From Bacteroidaceae bacterium (lineage in GTDB: Bacteria > Bacteroidota > Bacteroidia > Bacteroidales > Bacteroidaceae), in contig JAGCDQ010000051.1 in NCBI GenBank assembly GCA_017651245.1, forward strand, positions 56,536 to 120,535: DNA of 64,000 nt, in the 5' to 3' direction. The notes below the pieces were generated by a model. It did not search any database. It was not told the DNA's origin and worked only from the letters and a program-made list of their open reading frames with translations. Of the stretch, positions 41,482 to 50,382 are shown one piece after another. The first letter of the stretch is position 1, and the number at the start of each line of letters is the position of its first letter. The position numbers were made by a program, and so were the translations under genes.

Positions 41482-42975
41482 ATGCTTGACATAGAACAAT
41501 TCGCAGAGAGCGGTGAACTTTTCGACGGACACTACAAACTCATCCGTCCACTCAGTACCGATGGTGCCACTGCTGACGTATGGACTGCACTCGACACCAA
41601 CACGATGAGTGATATCAGTCAGCTCAAGGAGATTGAAGGTCTCACCGAAGATGAGATTGAAGCCTACGGACTGGTCATCGCCATCAAGATTTACCGTCCG
41701 CACAATGCACTTGACATCGAAGGTGAACAGCGTTTCCGTGACGAATACATGATTGTGTTCAACTGTCACCACACCAACCTCATTCACCCTACCCATTTCT
41801 CCATCTTCCAAGGCATTCCCTATTTGGTACTGCCCTATTGCCGTTTCGGTTCCTCCGAGCGTCTGATGGGTCGGGAGATAGACGAAAATGAAATCTGGAA
41901 ATACATCCTCGATGTTTCCTCCGGGCTTGCCTATCTGCATGCCCTCCAGCCACCCATTATTCATCAGGACATCAAGCCGGGCAATATCCTCATCGATGAC
42001 AACAACAACTTCGCCATCACAGACTTCGGCATCAGTTCCAAGCGTGGCGGACAGCATGGCTATTACGAAGAGGAGAACAGCGGAACGATGGCTTACATGG
42101 CACCCGAACGCTTTGAAGAGGAGGTGGAGCCAGAGCCTGAAAGCGACATCTGGGCAGTCGGAGCCACCCTGTGCGAGATCCTGACAGGCAATGTGCCGTT
42201 CGGCGAAGAAGGAGGTTGGGCACAGTTGCAGGATGCCACCATTGGTATGCCCGCCCTTCCCAAGATTTCGCCTGACTTGCAGAGGCTCATCTACGCTTGC
42301 CTTGCCAAGGACAAGGCTCAGCGTCCTACAGCCCAGGAACTGATCGAGTCAGCCAAGGCAAAGCAATACCCCATCAAGTCCAAGAAGTCGCTCTACATCA
42401 CCTTGATTATTGTCGGCATTCTGCTCATCGGTGGTCTCTCCTTCGGTCTCACACGCTTCTTCACAGAACCCGAGGTGGTTGTGACGCCTGCTATACAAGA
42501 GACGCCCATCAATGAGCGCTACGACACAGCCTTGCGGAACATGAACAGCGAAAATCTTGACTCCCTCAACCAAGGTCTTCTTGAAATGGAAAAGTTGGCA
42601 GGACGCGACTACGTGCCCGCCCTCTACCAGATGGCTTTCACTTACGGCTGGTACTCCGATTCCATCTCCGTCAAGCGTAAGCAAATGCTCGGCATTGAGA
42701 TGGACGAGACCTACATTCCCAAAGCCGACCGTTACAGCAACAAGGCCGTGGCATTCTTCACCCGCATCATGGAGTTGAACGACTCCACCTATGCTGATCT
42801 GAACGCCAATGCCACTTACCGCTTGGCTTGCTACTATGTGATGCCCAACAGCATCTATCAACCCAACTACGAGAAAGGCAAACGCTATCTCCTCCGTTCC
42901 AAAGAGTGGGCCACCCTTGCTGGCGACCAGACGCTCATCGAAAAGATTGACCGAGGATTAGCGACATTCGAATAA
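41482..42975 (+). CDS. Transmembrane Ser/Thr protein kinase
   Basis: 497 residues. Kinase domain about 1-295 with ATP-site Lys69 (VIAIKIY), catalytic loop HQDIKPGNIL (161-170, HQD in place of the common HRD; the Asp is kept), DFG at 181-183 and MAPERF (206-211). One TM at about 303-325, then about 170 periplasmic residues rich in helices that resemble Sel1/TPR repeats. It should phosphorylate Thr residues on cytoplasmic partners, with the FHA-like domain of the 32605 product as a plausible reader. Like PpkA of other T6SSs it pairs with a PP2C phosphatase in the same operon. Confidence 0.92.
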   Translation: MLDIEQFAESGELFDGHYKLIRPLSTDGATADVWTALDTNTMSDISQLKEIEGLTEDEIEAYGLVIAIKIYRPHNALDIEGEQRFRDEYMIVFNCHHTNLIHPTHFSIFQGIPYLVLPYCRFGSSERLMGREIDENEIWKYILDVSSGLAYLHALQPPIIHQDIKPGNILIDDNNNFAITDFGISSKRGGQHGYYEEENSGTMAYMAPERFEEEVEPEPESDIWAVGATLCEILTGNVPFGEEGGWAQLQDATIGMPALPKISPDLQRLIYACLAKDKAQRPTAQELIESAKAKQYPIKSKKSLYITLIIVGILLIGGLSFGLTRFFTEPEVVVTPAIQETPINERYDTALRNMNSENLDSLNQGLLEMEKLAGRDYVPALYQMAFTYGWYSDSISVKRKQMLGIEMDETYIPKADRYSNKAVAFFTRIMELNDSTYADLNANATYRLACYYVMPNSIYQPNYEKGKRYLLRSKEWATLAGDQTLIEKIDRGLATFE

Positions 42976-42976
42976 C

Positions 42977-43000
42977 CTTCAATTCTTCAACTCTTCAATC
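42977..43000 (+). repeat. 8-bp tandem repeat CTTCAATT before a start codon
   Basis: Three units (cttcaatt, cttcaact, cttcaatc) fill the gap between the kinase stop and the next ATG at 43003. The unit is the reverse complement of the one ahead of ackA (57073-57102). Confidence 0.7.
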
Positions 43001-43002
43001 CT

Positions 43003-44769
43003 ATGAAAAGAATATTACTGGCACTCATGGCACTCATGGCCATTGCCACCACCCGTGCACAAATCGCTCATTGGGTCGTACCACCTATTTATGATGTTAT
43101 CCAAGCCACTAGTGGACAGAGCATGGTCATTGTCGATTCTGCCAATATCAGTATGCTCATGACCATTGACGGCAAGTGCATTGTCCGTTCTAATGATGTG
43201 CTCCATGCCGTAGGCGACGACATTTCCGTCACAACCCAACAAAGCACGCCCAACATTACAGGTTATTACACGCTCAACGGTAAGTTCAAGCCACTCGAAG
43301 GCTACCGCGTGGCACATAATTACCCCAGTTACGCTGAGGGGAACCTGCTCGTCAAGCAAGGGACAGACTACCTCTATCTGGATGTGGACGGAAGACCTGT
43401 CGGTGCTGCCGCTCAGGCACGTCCCTTCTTCCACGGCTTCTCTGCCTGCCAGAAATATCCCAGCCTCGACAAGCGGAAGAGTCCCACATGGTGCCTCATC
43501 ACCGGTGACATGCAACCTGCACAGATTCTGCTGAAAGGCAAGGATGTATCGGCTGGTGACATCGACTTCATCTCATCCGTAAACGGTGAAGGGCAATGCC
43601 TCGTCATCCTGAAAGGTCAACTCTACCTGTTCAGCGATGCAGACTGGTCACTCACCCCTATCTCAGGAGTGGAGAATGGTGCCCCAGCCAAATTGGTGGG
43701 CAGCATCACTGACTACATCAACGCTGACACCGAAAGTGCCGTCACGTTGAAAGCCAAGGGCAAAGGTGGCGATGTCAAGGTGCAACTCGACAAGCAACTC
43801 ATCCTCCAGTCCGTTCAGTGTGGAAACAATACACAGACCTTCCCTACTATCTCAGCCTTCAACGACCCCACATCCCGTCTCTCCATCACCAAGGACAAGG
43901 GGAAGTTGGGCATTGCCTACAATGGTACAGAAGTGCTGGCTCCGCAGTTTGAAAGTGTTGACCTCTGTGCCAACAACCACGCCGCCATCAACCTCAACGG
44001 CAAGAGCGGCATCATTCATATTGACCCGAAGGAGCAGTTTGAGTTCTCCTTCAATGGTGGCAACGGACTGGCCTTCCGTCATCAGACCCTGCAGACCACC
44101 CTTCGCCTCGACACCCCACCAAGTGTATCGATGGAGACTGCCACTCTGCAATCGTCGCCAGACGGCACTTGCCGTTTCGACGCCACTTCGAAGAAGGCAA
44201 AAGACACCTCATACGGCAATGCCATCCAATATAACTGTACGCTCACCATTCCTGAGGGGCTGTCAGATGACATCACCGACGTGACTTTCCCCGTACAGGT
44301 AGTCTATGAAGGGCTCACGTCTGCCGTCATCCCCTGTCCTGCCAAAGCTTGGCACTACAAATACTTCTCCATCAACGTGCATGAGGACAAGTCCATCATC
44401 AATGATGGCAATCTGACCTTCACGTTCAACATCAAGGCAGAGCGTCGTGCTGGAGAGAAGGATGTGCCGCATACCGTAACTGTTCAGGCAGGCAACCGCA
44501 AGACCGACCTCACCAAAGTGTCCGAGTCGCTCTACCGTTGTCAGGTTTATGGACTTCAGGAAGGCATGAACACCATTACCGTGCAAGTTACGGAGACGGG
44601 ATGCCCTCCTTCCTCCTACCCCTTTGAGGTGAACTACGACAAGAACAAGGCGGCGCAACAAGCCACCCAAAAGCGACCTGTTAAGATGGTGAACAGGGTT
44701 AAGGCGAATCCCGTCCTCACACAACCAGCACAGCCGCAGAAGCCCAACAGACCGCATCTTGACATCTAA
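43003..44769 (+). CDS. Secreted protein with WG-like repeats, T6SS-associated
   Basis: 588 residues. Signal peptide (MKRILLALMALMAIATTRAQ). The N-terminal 330 residues contain repeated beta motifs with the feel of WG or beta-propeller units (for example GKLGIAYNGTEVLAPQFE, NLNGKSGIIHI). A beta-sandwich region follows (about 400-540) and a Pro/Gln/Lys tail. No enzyme motif. It lies between the kinase and the phosphatase. It might sense or bind glycan or peptidoglycan on the periplasmic side; this is inference from location only. Confidence 0.6.
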   Translation: MKRILLALMALMAIATTRAQIAHWVVPPIYDVIQATSGQSMVIVDSANISMLMTIDGKCIVRSNDVLHAVGDDISVTTQQSTPNITGYYTLNGKFKPLEGYRVAHNYPSYAEGNLLVKQGTDYLYLDVDGRPVGAAAQARPFFHGFSACQKYPSLDKRKSPTWCLITGDMQPAQILLKGKDVSAGDIDFISSVNGEGQCLVILKGQLYLFSDADWSLTPISGVENGAPAKLVGSITDYINADTESAVTLKAKGKGGDVKVQLDKQLILQSVQCGNNTQTFPTISAFNDPTSRLSITKDKGKLGIAYNGTEVLAPQFESVDLCANNHAAINLNGKSGIIHIDPKEQFEFSFNGGNGLAFRHQTLQTTLRLDTPPSVSMETATLQSSPDGTCRFDATSKKAKDTSYGNAIQYNCTLTIPEGLSDDITDVTFPVQVVYEGLTSAVIPCPAKAWHYKYFSINVHEDKSIINDGNLTFTFNIKAERRAGEKDVPHTVTVQAGNRKTDLTKVSESLYRCQVYGLQEGMNTITVQVTETGCPPSSYPFEVNYDKNKAAQQATQKRPVKMVNRVKANPVLTQPAQPQKPNRPHLDI

Positions 44770-44793
44770 TCGCCGACATTTCTTTCTATTTCC

Positions 44794-45657
44794 ATGCAAA
44801 TCACTCTTTCCGCCACCACCCATCCAGGCCACGAACGCACCAACAACGAAGACGCCTTTGCCTTTTGTCCCGACATCGCCCATCCTCAATGGGTACATGA
44901 TGCCAACACCGTCCGCAAACCTCTCGGTGACCATGGTGCTCTCCTTTTGGTAGCCGATGGTATCGGTGGTTTCAATGCCGGCGAGGTGGCATCAGACATT
45001 GCTGTCCACACCGTAGCAGACACCATGAGGGTAGAGGCCGTCACAAAGGCTGTGTCTTCTGACGAGCGCCAAGAAGAGCGCTGCACGGAACTCCTCCGCA
45101 GTGCCATTGCCAATGCTGACGAGCAAATCAATCAGCACATTCTTTCCGATTTCCACACCGTCGGCATGGGCACCACCATCGTCTTGGCATGGATACTTCC
45201 CCAACGCACATACATTGCTTGGTGTGGCGATAGTCGCTGCTATCGTTACAACTCCCGCGATGGGCTTTGTCCCCTCACCCAAGACCACTCCTACGTACAG
45301 CAGTTAGTGGACAAGGGCGAAATTACGCCTGAGGAGGCACTCACCCACCCCGACAACAACATCATTACACGGGCCCTTGGCGATGTCGATTGTCCGTCAG
45401 AGCCTGAAGTTACCTCCATCCCTACAGAGACGGACACCATGCTCATCCTCTGCACCGATGGACTCTGTGGCTACCTCGCCGACGACGTCATCCAGCAGAC
45501 CGTGCAGGCTCATGCAGGGAAGGCAGACAAGTGCTGCAACGCGCTTCTCCAACTGGCACTCGATGCAGGTGGACACGACAACATCGCAGTAGGCGTGGCT
45601 TATCTCTCCGATACCCAACCTAACTTCTTCCAACGACTTCTAAAACTTACGAAATAA
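44794..45657 (+). CDS. PP2C-family Ser/Thr phosphatase
   Basis: 287 residues, a compact PPM/PP2C domain with all metal-site motifs: HERTNNEDAF (near 13-22), LVADGIGGFNAGE (near 52-64), GMGTTIVLAW, AWCGDSRCYRY, DHSYVQQLVDKG, NIITRALG, ILCTDGLCGYL and GGHDNIAV. It is cytoplasmic and should reverse phosphorylation by the kinase at 41482. T6SSs with threonine-phosphorylation control use this pair (PpkA/PppA). It shares one base with the next gene. Confidence 0.93.
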   Translation: MQITLSATTHPGHERTNNEDAFAFCPDIAHPQWVHDANTVRKPLGDHGALLLVADGIGGFNAGEVASDIAVHTVADTMRVEAVTKAVSSDERQEERCTELLRSAIANADEQINQHILSDFHTVGMGTTIVLAWILPQRTYIAWCGDSRCYRYNSRDGLCPLTQDHSYVQQLVDKGEITPEEALTHPDNNIITRALGDVDCPSEPEVTSIPTETDTMLILCTDGLCGYLADDVIQQTVQAHAGKADKCCNALLQLALDAGGHDNIAVGVAYLSDTQPNFFQRLLKLTK

Positions 45658-46517
45658 TGAAAAAAGTCCTTTCACTTTTAGTTTTTAGTTTCTCACTCTT
45701 GGCTTCTTATGCCCAAACGGGTGAGCAGGCTGACACCGTGCCCGACATTCAGGCAGCCATCCAGGCAGCCAACGAGGGCAATGTGGATGCACAATGCTTC
45801 TTAGGCATCGTCTATTCAGTAGGACAATACGACGTGGAGCAGAACTACGCTGAAGCCATCAAATATTTCACGATGGCAGCCGAAAAGGGGGAACCTACTG
45901 CACAGTACAACCTCTCCCTCTTCTACATTGAAGGCTTTGGTGTGGAACCAGACACCGTGCAGGCACAAAAATGGTATGACCTGGCACTCAAGCAACGTGC
46001 CGACCTGCCACCACTCATCGTGGAGCGTCCCGCTACCAACGACATCGACTTGACGATTAACACCAAGAAGAAAGGAAAAAGCGATAAGATTACGTCCAAG
46101 ACCAAGAACAAGTTTGCCAAAGCCATTCCAACCTTCCGCACCCGTGCTGAAGCAGGCGATGCCGTCGCCCAATATAATCTCGGCGTCCTCTACTACGATG
46201 GCATTGGCACTGAGCGCAACTACAAGGAGGCACTCAAGTGGTTCCGTTTGGCTGCAGAACAAGGCGATGCTGATGCACAAAACAATCTCGGCATCATGTA
46301 CTACCACGGACATGGCGTAGGTAAGAACTACAGTCAAGCCTTCCATTGGTACTCTCTTGCCGCCGAACAAGGACATGTGGCAGCACAATACAACATCGCC
46401 ATCATGTACGAGCAAGGTATCGGGACAGAGAAAGATCGAGCTAAGGCCAAGCAGTGGTTCCGCAAGGCTGCTGACCAGGGCTATGCACCTGCTGAGCAGC
46501 GGATGCAGAACTTATAA
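45657..46517 (+). CDS. Secreted Sel1-repeat protein
   Basis: 286 residues with a signal peptide (VLSLLVFSFSLLASYAQ). It contains about five Sel1/SEL1-like TPR units: two in the first half (AQCFLGIVYSVGQYDVEQNY, AQYNLSLFYIEGFGVEPDT) and three in the second (AQYNLGVLYYDGIGTERNY, AQNNLGIMYYHGHGVGKNY, AQYNIAIMYEQGIGTEKDR), separated by a basic linker. Such repeats mediate protein contacts. It is the last gene of the T6SS/Ubl operon and could bind the related helices in the periplasmic part of the kinase. Confidence 0.85.
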   Translation: MKKVLSLLVFSFSLLASYAQTGEQADTVPDIQAAIQAANEGNVDAQCFLGIVYSVGQYDVEQNYAEAIKYFTMAAEKGEPTAQYNLSLFYIEGFGVEPDTVQAQKWYDLALKQRADLPPLIVERPATNDIDLTINTKKKGKSDKITSKTKNKFAKAIPTFRTRAEAGDAVAQYNLGVLYYDGIGTERNYKEALKWFRLAAEQGDADAQNNLGIMYYHGHGVGKNYSQAFHWYSLAAEQGHVAAQYNIAIMYEQGIGTEKDRAKAKQWFRKAADQGYAPAEQRMQNL

Positions 46518-46547
46518 TCCGACTTATCTTCTGGAACTTTTACAACC

Positions 46548-47474
46548 ATGATGCTACAGAAGCTCTTTGGTTTCGACCCCTCGAAACACAATGTCAAGAC
46601 AGAAATGATGGCAGGAATGACATCGTTCCTGACCATGGCGTACATCCTTGCCGTCAATCCTAACATCTTCTCGGCATTGTCCGTTCAAGGCATGGACACA
46701 AGGGCAGTGTTCACAGCCACTGTGATTGCATCCGTCATTGGCACATTGGTTATGGCGTTCTATGCCAAGATGCCGTTCGGCCTTGCCCCTGGCATGGGCT
46801 TGAACGCATTCTTTGTCTATAACGTCTGCATCCAGATGGATTATTCATAGCAGTTCGCACTGACAGCCATCCTCTTGGAGGGCATTCTCTTCATCATCCT
46901 GAGTGTGACGAAAGTGCGTGCGATGATTGTCAATGCCATCCCCACATCGCTGAAAGCCTCCATCTCCGTGGGCATCGGCTTGTTCATCGCCTCCTTGGGT
47001 CTGAAAAACGCGGACTTGATTGTGGCAGACAAGGAGACACTCATGAAATTGGGCGATGTCACATCAGGCACAGCCATCTTGTGCGTCATCGGCATCGTCA
47101 TCATCAGCGTGTTGCTCATCTATAAGGTAAAGGGAGCCATGCTCATCGGAATTCTCGCCACCACACTCATTGGCATACCTATGGGTGTGACAGAATTTAA
47201 GGGCATCATCGGCATGCCGCCCGATGTCACGCCCCTGTGTTTCCAGTTCGAGTGGCACAACATCTTTACCCTCGATCTCTACAATTATACACAGATTGTG
47301 CCCTGCTTCCTCACGCTCTTTATGATGCTGATGACAAGCAGTATCAGCGACGGCATCCTGCTCGGCATCATCTCCTACGTGCTCATCAATGCGTTGTCGA
47401 GAAAGTGGCAGAAACTCAATCTCACCCTTATCATCCTCGCCATCATCTCCCTCATCCGATTCATTTTTATGTAA
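46548..47474 (+). pseudogene. Purine permease (AzgA/NCS2-like), disrupted
   Basis: One reading frame from 46548 to 47474 encodes recognisable AzgA-like guanine/hypoxanthine permease (LFGFDPSKHNVKTEMMAGMT, MPFGLAPGMGLNAFFVYNV) but has two lesions. An in-frame TAG at 46848-46850 falls where relatives have Trp (DYS-stop-QFALTA), a single-base change from TGG. In addition about 120 residues are missing near 47277: FTLD is joined to LYNYTQIVPCFLTLF, skipping the segment with the usual MFDTIGT motif. The frame is kept across the deletion. The remaining 308 codons compare with about 430 in the family. Both defects argue for a pseudogene. Confidence 0.85.
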
Positions 47475-47481
47475 TTAGCCC

Positions 47482-48207
47482 ATGAGAAAAATCACTCTAC
47501 TCGCTACACTGCTCATTGCCACCATCAGTGCCCATGCGCAGAATATCCAATTCCACCACGACTTCGGGCGCGACCTCTACCCTAAGGAAGAGGCAGGCCG
47601 ACAGCGACACACCATGACCGTCGAGCAGTTCAAAGCCGACAAATGGGGCTCCTGGTTCTACTTCATCGATATAGATTTCAGCAGCAGGTTCACCGAGGGA
47701 GCCTACACCGAGGTATCCCGCGAGTTCAACCTCGGCAAGCAATCCCCTCTCGCCGCACACATCGAATACAACGGAGGCCTCGGACGCGGCTATACCATCC
47801 AGCACGCTACCCTCATCGGCTCCGCCTGGAACGGTCACAGCGCCGACTTCTCCAAGACCTACGCCGTACAGCTCATGTACAAGCAATACTTCAAGGGCGA
47901 CGAAGGTACCCACGCCTACTCCAGCGTGCAGCTCACAGGCGTGTGGGGCATCACCTTCGCCCACAAGGCCTGCACCTTCTCAGGCTACATCGACTTCAGT
48001 CGCGGCGAGAAAGCCAACCGCCACGGCCAGCTCGTCATCCTCTCCGAGTCCCAGTTCTGGTACAACCTCAACACCCTTAAGGGCCTCGAAGACGTCAACC
48101 TGAGCCTCGGCACCGAAGTGAAAATCAGCCACAACTTCATTTTCAACACCTACAACAACCGCGACACATTCATCAACCCAACTCTCGCCTTGAAGTGGAC
48201 GTTTTGA
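47482..48207 (+). CDS. DUF5020/Tsx-like outer-membrane protein
   Basis: 241 residues with a signal peptide (KITLLATLLIATISAHAQ). The remainder alternates like a 12-strand beta barrel, with WGSWFYFIDIDFSSRF and a C-terminal strand ending in Phe (NPTLALKWTF), the outer-membrane insertion signature. It resembles Bacteroidetes DUF5020 proteins, related to the nucleoside channel Tsx. 7 bp after the permease remnant, so the pair once served purine or nucleoside uptake. Codon use is strongly C-ending compared with neighbours. Confidence 0.7.
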   Translation: MRKITLLATLLIATISAHAQNIQFHHDFGRDLYPKEEAGRQRHTMTVEQFKADKWGSWFYFIDIDFSSRFTEGAYTEVSREFNLGKQSPLAAHIEYNGGLGRGYTIQHATLIGSAWNGHSADFSKTYAVQLMYKQYFKGDEGTHAYSSVQLTGVWGITFAHKACTFSGYIDFSRGEKANRHGQLVILSESQFWYNLNTLKGLEDVNLSLGTEVKISHNFIFNTYNNRDTFINPTLALKWTF

Positions 48208-48238
48208 CGAACGGACATTGGTGAATAATAGAAACTTG

Positions 48239-48275
48239 CAGCCTCACCTTCATCCCCCGAAGGTGAGGCTGTTTT
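48239..48275 (+). terminator. Rho-independent terminator
   Basis: Perfect 13-bp inverted repeat CAGCCTCACCTTC (48239-48251) / GAAGGTGAGGCTG (48259-48271) with a 7-nt loop and TTTT. It ends the permease remnant/Tsx-like transcript. Confidence 0.92.
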
Positions 48276-48296
48276 GAATAAAAACAAACCCTGTTT

Positions 48297-48327
48297 TTTG
48301 TATTCTGCTCGTTTTTTCGTACCTTTG
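48297..48327 (+). promoter_or_regulatory. Predicted prfB promoter
   Basis: TTTG (48297-48300), 19 bp, TACCTTTG (48320-48327), then 19 nt to the prfB ATG. An exact Bacteroidetes-type promoter. Confidence 0.85.
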
Positions 48328-48346
48328 CACCCAAAATCAAATAATT

Positions 48347-49459
48347 ATGATTACAGCAGAACAACTAAAAGATATCAAAGACAGGACGGAGGCACTGCAT
48401 CGGTACTTGCAGATTGACCAAAAGCTGATTGAGGTGGAAGAGGAAGAATTGAGGACTCAGGCACCAGGCTTTTGGGATGATCAGAAGGCTGCCGAGGCGC
48501 AGATGAAGAAAGTGAAGACCCTGAAGAAATGGATTGATGGCTACAACGAGGTGAAGGCTGCCACAGATGATACGGAAGTGGCTTTCGACTTCTACAAAGA
48601 GGAGATGTCCACCGAAGAAGAAGTGGATGATTATTATGAAAAAGCACTCGCACTCATCGAGGATTTAGAGATGAAGAACATGTTGCAGGGTGAGGCTGAC
48701 AATATGGATGCCGTGCTGAAAATCAATGCAGGTGCAGGTGGTACTGAGGCACAAGACTGGGCACAGATGCTGATGCGCATGTATCAGCGGTATGCTGAGC
48801 AGCACGGATACAAAGTGACCATTAGCAACTTTCAAGATGGTGAGGATGCTGGTATCAAAACCGTGACGATGGAGATTGTGGGTGATATGGCGTATGGTTA
48901 TCTGAAGGGTGAGAGTGGCGTGCATCGTTTGGTGCGTGTCAGCCCTTACAATGCACAGGGAAAGCGCATGACATCCTTTGCGAGTGTGTTCGTGACACCT
49001 TTGGTGGATGACACCATCAACGTGGAGATTGAACAGGCACGCATCTCTTGGGACACCTTCCGTTCGAGTGGCGCCGGTGGTCAGAATGTGAACAAGGTGG
49101 AATCTGGTGTGCGTCTGCGTTATCAATACAAAGACCCCTACACTGGGGAGGAAGAAGAGATTCTCATTGAGAACACGGAAACACGTGACCAACCCAAGAA
49201 TAAAGAGAACGCCTTACGATTGTTGCGTTCAATACTCTACGACAAGGAGTTGCAGCACCGTATGGCAGAGCAGGCAAAAGTAGAGGCTGGCAAGAAGAAG
49301 ATTGAATGGGGTAGCCAAATTCGCTCTTATGTCTTTGACGACCGTCGTGTGAAAGACCATCGCACAAACTACCAAACTAGTGACGTGGGTGGGGTGATGG
49401 ATGGTAAACTGGATGATTTCATTAAGGCTTATCTCATGGAATTTGCTACGGAAAACTAA
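48347..49459 (+). CDS. prfB: Peptide chain release factor 2
   Basis: 370 residues. Domain order is normal: N-terminal helical domain, the recognition region VRVSPYNAQGKRMTSFAS (SPY where E. coli has SPF), the peptidyl-hydrolysis loop SGAGGQNVNK and the end HRTNYQTSDVGGVMDGKLDD. It releases peptides at UGA and UAA. Unlike many bacterial prfB genes there is no in-frame TGA and frameshift after the first about 25 codons (LHRYLQIDQKLIEVEEEE is continuous), so the autoregulatory +1 frameshift is absent. Confidence 0.97.
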   Translation: MITAEQLKDIKDRTEALHRYLQIDQKLIEVEEEELRTQAPGFWDDQKAAEAQMKKVKTLKKWIDGYNEVKAATDDTEVAFDFYKEEMSTEEEVDDYYEKALALIEDLEMKNMLQGEADNMDAVLKINAGAGGTEAQDWAQMLMRMYQRYAEQHGYKVTISNFQDGEDAGIKTVTMEIVGDMAYGYLKGESGVHRLVRVSPYNAQGKRMTSFASVFVTPLVDDTINVEIEQARISWDTFRSSGAGGQNVNKVESGVRLRYQYKDPYTGEEEEILIENTETRDQPKNKENALRLLRSILYDKELQHRMAEQAKVEAGKKKIEWGSQIRSYVFDDRRVKDHRTNYQTSDVGGVMDGKLDDFIKAYLMEFATEN

Positions 49460-49471
49460 AACCAAATATCT

Positions 49472-49993
49472 ATGGTGCATCAAGAGATAGAAAGAAAGTT
49501 CTTGGTTAAGAATGACACCTATAAGTCGTTAGCATATAGCAAGACACACATCGAACAAGGCTATTTTGCCACCGAACCAGGACGGACAGTACGGATCAGG
49601 ATCCGTAATGACAAGGGATATCTGACCATCAAAGGAGCACCAAAAGAAGGTGGGTTTGCCAGATATGAGTTTGAGCGAGAAATACCAATGGAGGATGCCC
49701 GTGAGATGATGGAGCTTTGTATGCCTGGCCGTGTGAATAAGGATCGGTATTTGGTGAAGAGTGGCAAGCACATCGTGGAGGTGGATGAGTTCTTTGGTGA
49801 CAACGAGGGTTTGGTGCTGGCAGAGATTGAATTAGAGAGAGAAGATGAACCATATGAGATGCCCGATTTTTTAGGCAAGGAAGTAACGGGGGATTATCAT
49901 TATTACAATAAATACATGCTCCGTCGTCCATATAAGTTATGGAAAGACGAGGTGGTGTTTGAAAAGTCTGAAAGTTCAAAGGAACAGTTATGA
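49472..49993 (+). CDS. CYTH-domain protein (triphosphatase-like)
   Basis: 173 residues. Starts with the CYTH signature ExExK (QEIERKFLV), followed by alternating charged strands of the triphosphate tunnel (TVRIRIRNDKGYLTIKG, RYEFEREIP, VEVDEFFGDNEGLVLAEIEL). Bacterial single-domain CYTH proteins hydrolyse inorganic triphosphate or related substrates. ATGA overlap with the next gene. Physiological substrate unknown. Confidence 0.92.
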   Translation: MVHQEIERKFLVKNDTYKSLAYSKTHIEQGYFATEPGRTVRIRIRNDKGYLTIKGAPKEGGFARYEFEREIPMEDAREMMELCMPGRVNKDRYLVKSGKHIVEVDEFFGDNEGLVLAEIELEREDEPYEMPDFLGKEVTGDYHYYNKYMLRRPYKLWKDEVVFEKSESSKEQL

Positions 49994-50382
49994 TACTGAA
50001 AAATTATTTAGGTACAACATTAGTGACGATCGCCATCATAATATTGAGCACAATGCCCATTCCAGAGAACGCTCCATTGGATGATGTTCCACTCATAGAC
50101 AAGTGGGTTCACATGCTGATGTATGCAGGTTTTGCATTTACTATATGGTTTGACCATGTAATCAGGAACAAAAAGACCATCAGTTGGAAGCATTACTTGT
50201 GCATATTCCTTTACGCCACATTGTTAGGTGGTCTGATGGAATTGGTGCAAGCCAACTTGACTACTTGTCGTTCGGGAGAATGGATTGATTTCGAGGCGGA
50301 TGCCATTGGTGCTGCAATAGGTATAGGATTAAGCATATTGGCCAATAAAATATGGGCAGAGAAAATTTCGGTTCAAAGTTAG
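49990..50382 (+). CDS. VanZ-like small membrane protein
   Basis: 130 residues with four TM helices and the VanZ-like pattern IDKWVHMLMYAGFAF and GGLMELVQ, then EWIDFEADAIGAAIG. Members include the teicoplanin-resistance protein VanZ, but most are of unknown role. The 3' end overlaps the start of the transporter gene by 31 bp. Confidence 0.85.
   Translation: MILKNYLGTTLVTIAIIILSTMPIPENAPLDDVPLIDKWVHMLMYAGFAFTIWFDHVIRNKKTISWKHYLCIFLYATLLGGLMELVQANLTTCRSGEWIDFEADAIGAAIGIGLSILANKIWAEKISVQS

Noticed and set aside
46848-46850. Stop-codon recoding (read-through) in the permease gene
   Set aside because: The same gene also lacks about 120 core residues, so decay is the simpler explanation.
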